From the NCBI GenBank assembly GCA_030630445.1, contig DAOVNC010000177.1:1-7174 (forward strand): DNA of 7,174 bases, written 5' to 3'. Under the pieces are notes generated by a model, which did no database searches, was not told where the DNA came from, and saw nothing but the letters and a program-made list of their open reading frames with translations. Position 1 is the stretch's first letter, and every line of letters starts with the position of its first letter. The translations under genes and the position numbers were made by a program. This stretch comes from Kiritimatiellales bacterium (GTDB taxonomy: Bacteria; Verrucomicrobiota; Kiritimatiellia; Kiritimatiellales; Pontiellaceae). Below are positions 1-6,315 of the stretch, piece by piece.

Positions 1-2283
1 CCCCTGCCCTTTGGCACTGATGAAACTGCCCCCGAAGTAGGCGTCTTCGGACGAAATGCTTCCGTCCGCAATGATGAAGCTGCCTCGCAGGCTTGTGATG
101 GAAAAGACATTGAAACCAGGGACAACCTTGCGTGCCAACCGGGAAAACCCATTAAAAAGGGGCAGGTCCGCCAACTGCCCATTCTCGACATGCACGAAAC
201 CTTTGCCCGCGGCCGTGGAAAAAAAGTTGGTCGACATGTCCGCCGCGACATGGAGATTTCCGCTCATTTGTCCGGAAGCCGTAACCGGCCTATCACCAGA
301 AAAAAATACAGTGAATTTGTGAAAATCAACATTGGAGAAGGAGAAGTCGACCTCGTAGGGCAGCTCTTTGAGCGAGGGCTTCCAAGCTATGGAAAACCCG
401 CCTTCGCCCTCACCGCCGCAGAGGCCAAACTTTGCGTTTTCCACCGAGATAACAGGGCCATCACCTGTGACCTCGGCCGTAAAGCGATCAAGTTCCGCAA
501 CGGGAAGTTCAAGCTTTTCCGCCTCGACCTGTATCGAAAAATCCGTCTGTTGCATGCTGCCCCAGTCGAATATGCCGCGCGCAGTCAACTTCAGGCCTCC
601 ACTGGCCTTGATCTGGTTGCCGAACAGGTTGAGGTTGGGATAGATTAAATCCTCAAGGTCGGTGGGATTCATGCTGCCGAGGGCATCGAAGGTGGCGGTT
701 GATTCGTGGAAATCAAGCAACACGGAACCCTTGATAAAGTCGCCCCCCTGCATGGCGGCAATGGGATCCAGATTCAGTTTCCCGCGCCTATAGGTCTGGG
801 TAATGTTGACCGAAGTGAAGTCCACCCCTTGAATGGCGACATCGTTGGCCAAGGCCTGGATATCGATATAGAACGTGTTCAAATCATCCAGATCCGCCCC
901 TACCGCCACGTGCCCGCGGGGCGGGCGATCCTTGAAGCTGAAGCGCTGGATGATGTTGGTGGCGATCCCTATCGGCGACAGCGCCCGCACCAAGATATTT
1001 GGATCGAGGTTGGCATCGACGTCGACTCCGAATTCGCGCGTGTTTCCATCCCAAAAGACCGAGCCCTCGGCGGAACCGCCGTGCATGGCGCTTCCGGTTT
1101 CAGCGGCCCGGCTTTCCTGCCCAAACACCGAGCCTTGCAGTTCCGTGAATTCCAGCCTGTTGTTTTCCCGCTTAACCTGCCCGCGCAATGCCTCGATTTC
1201 AATGCCTTGATAGCTCGCACCGCGGATGGAGAAGACACCGGACAGATGATTAAGCAACTCCTTCGCTGCGGAGGGGCCGAAGTCGATTTCCACACGGGGA
1301 AGGTGGTCGATTCGTAGCTCGGCCTTGGCCAGCAGATCGTGCACGGTGTCCGGGAGCAGCAGCATGAGACGGTTCGAGGTGATCGAGTTGTACAACGATA
1401 CCTTTATCTGCCTGGAGTCAAAGTTGTACTCGCCACTCACCTGCATCGACTGCTTGCCCTTGAACAAGCCGGCACGCTCAAGCCGCAGTGCGGGATAAAC
1501 ATAGTTTCCAGCAATCTCCGCCTTGGAAAACCCAATGTTTCGAAAAGTCAAATCCTCCGCCTGCGCGGCAAAGTCCAACCGACTTTTGGAATAGTCTGCC
1601 GTATCCACCTCAAAATCGATGTCGATGGTTGCACCCGTCGGCAACGAGAGCATTTTTAATCGGTCTTCCAGCGTCTGAAATTGCGCGGCGGTCACCAGCA
1701 CCGGCGATACCGTGGCCTGCCGGGCCGGCGGGCGTTCGCCGCCCGTTCCCTTCAATATGGCTCCGTTGACATTGAACAGGGAACCCAGCCACTCCATTCT
1801 TCCATTGGAAAGCACAATGCGATCCGGCTTGAAACCAAGCACGGCTTCAACTTGATCCACGCGACGGAACCCGCTGCCCTCCGGAATCGCGATACCCCAT
1901 TCCACCGATGGCGCCATCCTGATCCCCACCGCTTTTACTTCGACATCCACACCCTCTGCAGCACCATTCTTCCGCACCGAAAAAAATAGCGTCTCCGCCT
2001 GGAAAACAGGTTCGAGGTCGTCAGGGTGATTGCTGTAGTAGCAAACATGGTCTGCACGCCAACCATCGAGAGTAAGGGTTATGCCTTCCACCGAGACGGG
2101 AATCCCTGCTTCGTTCGCCCGGCGCATGACTTCGCGCAAAAGCGGACCAGGCACACCCTGGAGGCGCAGGTAGATAAACATAACCAGCCCGAGCAGAAGC
2201 AGTACGGCAATAAAACGAACAAGGATGCGAACGATGCGGAAGGTCCAGGCGACCAGGCGCCGGCTGACATACGGACCGTTCAT
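1..2283 (-). CDS. AsmA-like protein (3' end outside window)
   Basis: The frame is open from the ATG at 2283 to the left edge without a stop, giving 761 residues and no end. The N-terminus is basic (YVSRRLVAWTFRIVR), followed by one membrane helix near residues 20-39; everything after it should be periplasmic. The rest is low in cysteine and made of alternating beta-strand patterns, as in the AsmA/YhdP/TamB group of elongated envelope proteins. The best family marker is the AsmA-like C-terminal region from about residue 640: a strand-rich stretch SGQMSGNLHVAADM (670-683), then GKGFVHVENGQLADLPLFNG (693-712), and LRGSFIIADGSISSEDAYFG (732-751). The motif 'dG-x-L-x-x-LPLF' followed some 30 residues later by 'F-x-I-x-DG' is typical of AsmA-like C-terminal domains, so perhaps only 50-150 residues are missing. 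Known relatives act in phospholipid transport between membranes or in outer-membrane assembly; that role here is inference. Ribosome binding is weak (GGA, 10 bases upstream), suggesting re-initiation after the abutting DUF4340 stop. It could alternatively be annotated as DUF3971 or as a hypothetical protein. Confidence 0.85.
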   Translation of the reverse strand, partial: MNGPYVSRRLVAWTFRIVRILVRFIAVLLLLGLVMFIYLRLQGVPGPLLREVMRRANEAGIPVSVEGITLTLDGWRADHVCYYSNHPDDLEPVFQAETLFFSVRKNGAAEGVDVEVKAVGIRMAPSVEWGIAIPEGSGFRRVDQVEAVLGFKPDRIVLSNGRMEWLGSLFNVNGAILKGTGGERPPARQATVSPVLVTAAQFQTLEDRLKMLSLPTGATIDIDFEVDTADYSKSRLDFAAQAEDLTFRNIGFSKAEIAGNYVYPALRLERAGLFKGKQSMQVSGEYNFDSRQIKVSLYNSITSNRLMLLLPDTVHDLLAKAELRIDHLPRVEIDFGPSAAKELLNHLSGVFSIRGASYQGIEIEALRGQVKRENNRLEFTELQGSVFGQESRAAETGSAMHGGSAEGSVFWDGNTREFGVDVDANLDPNILVRALSPIGIATNIIQRFSFKDRPPRGHVAVGADLDDLNTFYIDIQALANDVAIQGVDFTSVNITQTYRRGKLNLDPIAAMQGGDFIKGSVLLDFHESTATFDALGSMNPTDLEDLIYPNLNLFGNQIKASGGLKLTARGIFDWGSMQQTDFSIQVEAEKLELPVAELDRFTAEVTGDGPVISVENAKFGLCGGEGEGGFSIAWKPSLKELPYEVDFSFSNVDFHKFTVFFSGDRPVTASGQMSGNLHVAADMSTNFFSTAAGKGFVHVENGQLADLPLFNGFSRLARKVVPGFNVFSITSLRGSFIIADGSISSEDAYFGGSFISAKGQG

Positions 2284-4074
2284 CTATTCAGTTTCCGCTG
2301 GCGTTGCCTCGTGATCGATCAACAGATTTTGAGAAAACGTACCGACCACACCTTTGTTGAGCAAGAAGACCACATCGCGCCCCTGCACCATCGCATAGTA
2401 TCCTTGATCCGTCTCTTCCCCAATCAAAAGCACCCGCCCAAGCTGGTTGGTGTCGGATAGGCCGACATGCAAGGCTATGGCGGGTTTGTCCAACCCGTAG
2501 CCGGACAGGTCGCGGGGATCGTAGGTAACATAGCTCGAAGCCATCAAGACCTCCAAACCCTCCAGCATGCCTTCCAAAGCCGTTGAATCAACCTGCAGCG
2601 TTCCGTTGGTTCCGCTGGGAACAAAGGTGCCGTCCTCCTGCCGTTCAACGGCATACTGCACGGCGTCCCGCCCCTCCATGGACACTTTCTGGATATCGCC
2701 GACATTAAGACGCCAAACCAGCTTGTTTTTGAAACTCAATGGGTCTGTCGCGGCATCCTGCACCTGCCGGAGATTAAGCTGGCATACCGTTGTCTCATCA
2801 TCCCGCTTGATGCGAAGACCATCCCTCCGGCCCTGGGTTGGAAGAACATGAATCCTGTTGGTTTGGCCGAGGTTCGAGGAGCCAAACACATACGTCCACT
2901 CAGGCATTTCGTTGCTGCTTACATCGGTGAATTCAACCACCACCGCATTATCCCATAGCGCCAGCAGATCATTGACTGCGCGCACATTCGCATCCCAGCT
3001 TACCGGTGCGGTGATCGACCATTCCCCCGCCTCCGCGACGGAGAGATCCAACTGCTCCGTTCCATGAATGATGGAGACCGAGTCTATCTCCTTGGAGGTC
3101 AGTGGAAGCACACGGCGGTTGCGGAAATGGTCCCGGTCGACCGCGAGCAGCTCCATAACCTCCTTCTTCAGGGCAAACACCGACGTGTCGTCGGCGCGAC
3201 GCGCATAGACAAAGTCGGGGCGGTCGGGAATCGCGTCGCCAAACACCAACATGCGCGACGTTCCATCTGCCCCGCCCAAGGAGATCTGCCGCGTCTCGCC
3301 CTGTAGGCCATAGACCGAAAAATCGGAAACGTTGTCGGCAATAAAATCATCATCGCCAATGCGCAAAGCTTGCAACTTTCTCAGAAAGACCTCCACCTCG
3401 CCCTCATCGGCCATGGCCACAATGGGTTGCTGGATCTGCCACTCCCCCTTGGCCCCTTTCATGATTTGCACAAAACCGCCCGGCCCGCGGATCTCCAGAT
3501 GGCGACTGCCCGCGATATCCACCGAAAAGGCCACGCGATCACGCAATTGATCCACCTCTGCCGGCACAAAATTCTGCAACGCTTTGGAGATCGTGAAAAT
3601 ATCCTCCCCGTCGCCTTCCTTTATATACAGCATATCACCAAGCGGCCCTTCCCGGCCCACCAGCCAAACATGCTCTCCACGGTTGTCGACCGCCTTGATG
3701 CGCAGGGAGGGATGTGCAAAGCCATACTCGGCATCGTCGAACCCGCGAACCTTAAGCTGCTCTGCCGTAATGGTGGTTCCCTTTCCGAGGGAATTGAGCC
3801 CCGCCACCACGCGATGCACCAGTGCAATGTCCGCACGACCAAGCCCCTGATCGGGGTCACCCGTCATCCAAACACCGTTTTCTTTCACGCATTCGACCAC
3901 CAGATTGGTGTATTGGAACTCAATCGAGACCAACGTCTCAATATCCAGATCGAACAGCTTGACCCGGCGGTATTCCTTGGACGGCACGTTGGAGCGCCAT
4001 GTTTGCTGCATCCAAATAAAGGCACCCAGCACCAGGATACTGATCAATAGAACAAGTGACGAACGACCCTTCAT
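2284..4074 (-). CDS. DUF4340 repeat protein, membrane-anchored, periplasmic
   Basis: This 596-residue protein has an N-terminal membrane anchor (MKGRSS, then a helix at about residues 7-22) and a long periplasmic part. DUF4340 proteins have no established biochemical role, but they regularly follow GldF/GldG-type genes. The soluble part appears to consist of four related units of about 135 residues, at roughly 45-178, 184-318, 327-450 and 455-585. Each has a short 'G-x-W/F' strand (GVWM, GEWQI, GEWSI, GTFV), a helix, a YG motif (EYGFAHP 116-122, VYGLQGE 254-260, GYGLDKP 525-531; degenerate YVFG in unit 3), and a strand pair such as FVYARRADDTSVFAL. This exceeds the usual one or two units of the family. 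The start is the ATG at 4074, 11 bases after the GldG-like stop; an AGGG 9 bases upstream is a possible ribosome binding site. An in-frame ATG at 4161 would add 29 residues overlapping the GldG-like gene and spoil the anchor, so it was rejected. It ends PAETE, then a TAG directly abutting the next gene. Confidence 0.88.
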   Translation of the reverse strand: MKGRSSLVLLISILVLGAFIWMQQTWRSNVPSKEYRRVKLFDLDIETLVSIEFQYTNLVVECVKENGVWMTGDPDQGLGRADIALVHRVVAGLNSLGKGTTITAEQLKVRGFDDAEYGFAHPSLRIKAVDNRGEHVWLVGREGPLGDMLYIKEGDGEDIFTISKALQNFVPAEVDQLRDRVAFSVDIAGSRHLEIRGPGGFVQIMKGAKGEWQIQQPIVAMADEGEVEVFLRKLQALRIGDDDFIADNVSDFSVYGLQGETRQISLGGADGTSRMLVFGDAIPDRPDFVYARRADDTSVFALKKEVMELLAVDRDHFRNRRVLPLTSKEIDSVSIIHGTEQLDLSVAEAGEWSITAPVSWDANVRAVNDLLALWDNAVVVEFTDVSSNEMPEWTYVFGSSNLGQTNRIHVLPTQGRRDGLRIKRDDETTVCQLNLRQVQDAATDPLSFKNKLVWRLNVGDIQKVSMEGRDAVQYAVERQEDGTFVPSGTNGTLQVDSTALEGMLEGLEVLMASSYVTYDPRDLSGYGLDKPAIALHVGLSDTNQLGRVLLIGEETDQGYYAMVQGRDVVFLLNKGVVGTFSQNLLIDHEATPAETE

Positions 4075-4085
4075 AAATCCAAACC

Positions 4086-5525
4086 CTATTTTCTTCTCCG
4101 GATCCACACCAGCAGGCCGCCCGCTACGGCCACCAGCGGGATGCCCGCCACGTTGATCCAAAAGAGCTTGCCAAGCTGCTTGCGGGTGAGGCTTAGCTTG
4201 ATTTCCTCGATCGGCTTCGGCGCAATCGCCATCAGCTCCTCGCGATCCAGCAGCCAGTTCATGGCACTCATGAACAAGTCCTGGTCCCCGCCCGTCAAGG
4301 CGCCATTGCTTATAAAGTCGGAATCACCGAACACCACCATCCGCGAGGGCAGGATCTGCACGTCGAGCATCTTCTGCGGGGCGCCGCGCTCAACCGCCAC
4401 CGCCAAGGAAAACGATCCGCGCAAGTCCCCCGTATCCTCGTCATACTTGGGCGACATGTCATCCACCTGTGTTTCCGACCAGCTCGTCTCGGACGTCATG
4501 GCCAATTGAACCACGGTCGGACGATCATCATCCTCCCCGCCTGTGCCCCCCTCGGCCAGCAATGGCTCGACCGACCGCGGCAGGTGGAACCGTGCGCCGG
4601 CACCACCCATCCGCATCGTGATGGGATGCTCGTAGTAGGTGAGCACGTAGACATCGCTCCCCTTGAGCGTGTTTTCCGGATCCAACACAAAATCATTGCG
4701 AAGGCCAACGCCCCATCGCCGCAGCATGGGCTCCAGTCCACCATCCTTCAGTGCATCGAGCAGGATCATCACCCGGCCACTCCGGCGGAGATAGTCCTCA
4801 ACCATATCGACCTCGGCCGCACTCATGGCCTTGTCGGGGCCAGCAATGATCAGAGCCGCGGCATCCTCCGGAATCTTCTTTTCGCCCGTCAGCAACAGCT
4901 CCGCCAGTTCAAGGTTATCCCGAACCAACGCGGTGCCAATCCGTGTGTAGCCGGAAACCTGGTCAAATTCGGTCACCCGCTTTTCGCCGTGTCCGACAAG
5001 GAAATAAACCTTCGGGGTTTCGCCTTGGACAAGCCCTTGGATCGCACTCGAAAAGGCCTGCTCCCCCTTGAAGGCGGAGAGGATCGGGTCCTTGCGTCCC
5101 TTGACCATCTTGATATCGGCGAGATCGGCCTGCTCCACGATCTTGCTTTTTCCATCCACGTCGAAGACCACCACCTGCGCTTCAGTCAATCCATATTGCT
5201 TTGCAAGCTTTTCGGTCTGCGCCAGATCGCGGGCGGGATCGACCCATTCAACATGGATATTCCTGGAATGGTATTGGTATTCCTCCAGCAGGTTTTCGAT
5301 ATCATGGTAGAGCTTGTGCTCCTCTTGGAAAAACACGATCACATCCACCTGATGCTCCAGTCCCTTCAGCAGGCTGGTGGTTTTGTCCGACAACGAGTAA
5401 TACTGCCGCCCGCTGAGATCGATGCGAACCGGATTGGTTAGCACAATCCAGTTGACCAGCAACACCACGACCAACGCAAGCACCACGGATACGCCCCGGT
5501 TCAAATTGGATAGAAATCGTTTCAT
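4086..5525 (-). CDS. GldG-like ABC-associated periplasmic protein
   Basis: This 479-residue protein belongs to the GldG family of ABC-transporter-associated proteins. It has a basic N-terminus (MKRFLSNLNRG), a membrane helix near residues 12-30, a large soluble region facing the periplasm, and a second helix near 454-475 followed by the basic tail IRRRK; both termini should therefore be cytoplasmic. Family patterns visible in order are: LSGRQYYSLSDKT (37-49); DVIVFFQEEH (61-70), start of an alpha/beta domain; VYFLVGHGEKR (173-183); a Rossmann-like section with ALIIAGP (224-230) and GRVMILLDAL (250-259); YYEHPIT (297-303); the TSETSWSE segment (344-351); and VVFGDSDFISN (397-407) followed by MNWLLDRE. 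The fold resembles a glutamine-amidotransferase-like (DUF4350-type) domain, but I see no catalytic Cys-His pair, so a structural or ligand-binding role is more likely than enzymatic. It probably assembles with the permease. The start is the ATG at 5525, directly before the basic residues and the first helix. The ATG is preceded by only a weak ribosome binding site. It is called GldG-like by family and context; gliding is not implied. Confidence 0.9.
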   Translation of the reverse strand: MKRFLSNLNRGVSVVLALVVVLLVNWIVLTNPVRIDLSGRQYYSLSDKTTSLLKGLEHQVDVIVFFQEEHKLYHDIENLLEEYQYHSRNIHVEWVDPARDLAQTEKLAKQYGLTEAQVVVFDVDGKSKIVEQADLADIKMVKGRKDPILSAFKGEQAFSSAIQGLVQGETPKVYFLVGHGEKRVTEFDQVSGYTRIGTALVRDNLELAELLLTGEKKIPEDAAALIIAGPDKAMSAAEVDMVEDYLRRSGRVMILLDALKDGGLEPMLRRWGVGLRNDFVLDPENTLKGSDVYVLTYYEHPITMRMGGAGARFHLPRSVEPLLAEGGTGGEDDDRPTVVQLAMTSETSWSETQVDDMSPKYDEDTGDLRGSFSLAVAVERGAPQKMLDVQILPSRMVVFGDSDFISNGALTGGDQDLFMSAMNWLLDREELMAIAPKPIEEIKLSLTRKQLGKLFWINVAGIPLVAVAGGLLVWIRRRK

Positions 5526-5565
5526 TTAAATATATTCCACAATTAAAAACACCACGGCAGGCTAT
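5526..5565 (-). other. 40-base A+T-rich spacer between permease and GldG-like gene
   Basis: This is the longest non-coding stretch in the window. The part next to the GldG-like start is markedly A+T-rich compared with the surrounding genes. The best ribosome binding match is GTGGA (5540 to 5536), 10 bases before the ATG, which is weak and distant. I see no stem-loop followed by a T run, so nothing suggests termination here. The A+T-rich leader could favour an unstructured, Shine-Dalgarno-poor start. No convincing promoter pair was found. Confidence 0.6.
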
Positions 5566-6315
5566 CTATGTCCGCTTGGACTCAACCACCCTGACCGCTG
5601 CGAACAGAACCCATACCGTACAACTGAGATAGAGCACCACCGTGCGGGCATCCACAATGCCTCTGGAAAAATCCAGTAAATGGGCGTACGACGAGAAGTA
5701 TTGCCCCACAATGCGCGCCGAGGGGTTTGGCGAAGTGTAGGCCAGAAACAGCATCGAGAAAAACATGATAGACAGGAGGGCAAAGCCGGAAATCGCTGCA
5801 ACAATCTGATTCGATGTCAGGCTAGACATGAGTAGACCGATGGAAATGTATAGTCCGCCCACCAGCGTAATCCCCAGGAACCCTGCACGCATGGCGCCAA
5901 AATCAGGAAATTGCACCGTCCCGACGGGACTGAGATGCTGTAGAATAACCGTGTAAACCACCACGGGAATCCAGAGCACAGCGTAGAATACCAGCGACCC
6001 GGCAAACTTGGCCGCCACGAGGTCAACCGCCGTCAGCGGAGTAGTCAACAGCGATTCCAATGTGCCAAGCTTTCGTTCTTCCGCAAACAACCGCATCGTG
6101 ATCAACGGAACGATTACCAGCAGGCTAAAGCCGATCAATCCGCCGAACATCTGTGGCTGCGCCATCGTCAGCGACTCCCCGTCCGCCAACTGAACCAGCA
6201 ACCACCAGGAGTTCAGTCCGGTCAAGACCCAGAAGAAAAACATCACCACAAAGGCGATAGGCGAGAGGAAGCAAGTTTGCACCTCCTTCTTGAATAGGCT
6301 TAAAAATATTCTCAC
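5566..6315 (-). CDS. ABC-2 type permease, GldF-like
   Basis: This is an inner-membrane permease of 249 residues, the partner of the upstream ATPase. About six hydrophobic helices are visible, near residues 19-41, 57-75, 102-125, 140-164, 172-193 and 223-243. Between helices 2 and 3 lies the ABC-2 hallmark, MRLFAEERKLGTLESLLTTP at 74-93, the coupling region expected to contact the ATPase. The C-terminal pattern HLLDFSRGIVDARTVVLYL is typical of GldF-type permeases, and the protein ends in the basic tail ESKRT. I chose the GTG at 6315 as start: it overlaps the ATPase stop as GTGA, has a good Shine-Dalgarno (AGAGGG, 7 bases upstream), and gives the family-typical N-terminus RIFLSLFKKE just before the first helix. 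An in-frame ATG at 6399 would add 28 Pro/Gly/Arg-rich residues overlapping the ATPase C-terminus and is not credible. One permease gene means a homodimer is likely, perhaps assisted by the helices of the GldG-like protein. Confidence 0.94.
   Translation of the reverse strand: MRIFLSLFKKEVQTCFLSPIAFVVMFFFWVLTGLNSWWLLVQLADGESLTMAQPQMFGGLIGFSLLVIVPLITMRLFAEERKLGTLESLLTTPLTAVDLVAAKFAGSLVFYAVLWIPVVVYTVILQHLSPVGTVQFPDFGAMRAGFLGITLVGGLYISIGLLMSSLTSNQIVAAISGFALLSIMFFSMLFLAYTSPNPSARIVGQYFSSYAHLLDFSRGIVDARTVVLYLSCTVWVLFAAVRVVESKRT

Noticed and set aside
706..1317. Plus-strand open frame of 203 codons (and a neighbour at 190-648)
   Set aside because: Both are antisense to the continuous 761-codon AsmA-like frame, which is the convincing coding reading of this region.
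3370..4050. Plus-strand open frame of 226 codons
   Set aside because: It is antisense to the DUF4340 gene, with a His/Gln/Pro-rich translation lacking any family resemblance.
4075..4161. Upstream ATG at 4161 as start of the DUF4340 gene
   Set aside because: It would add 29 Gly/Pro/Arg-rich residues translated from the GldG-like C-terminal codons and place them before the membrane anchor; the ATG at 4074 fits better.
4506..5441. Plus-strand open frame of 311 codons
   Set aside because: It lies wholly antisense to the GldG-like gene, which has clear family motifs. The translation shows no recognisable domain or membrane pattern; it is a by-product of the codon use of the real gene.
5526..5565. 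Terminator or promoter in the spacer between permease and GldG-like gene
   Set aside because: There is a short T run on the transcribed strand but no G+C-rich stem before it, and no -35/-10 pair with proper spacing was seen.
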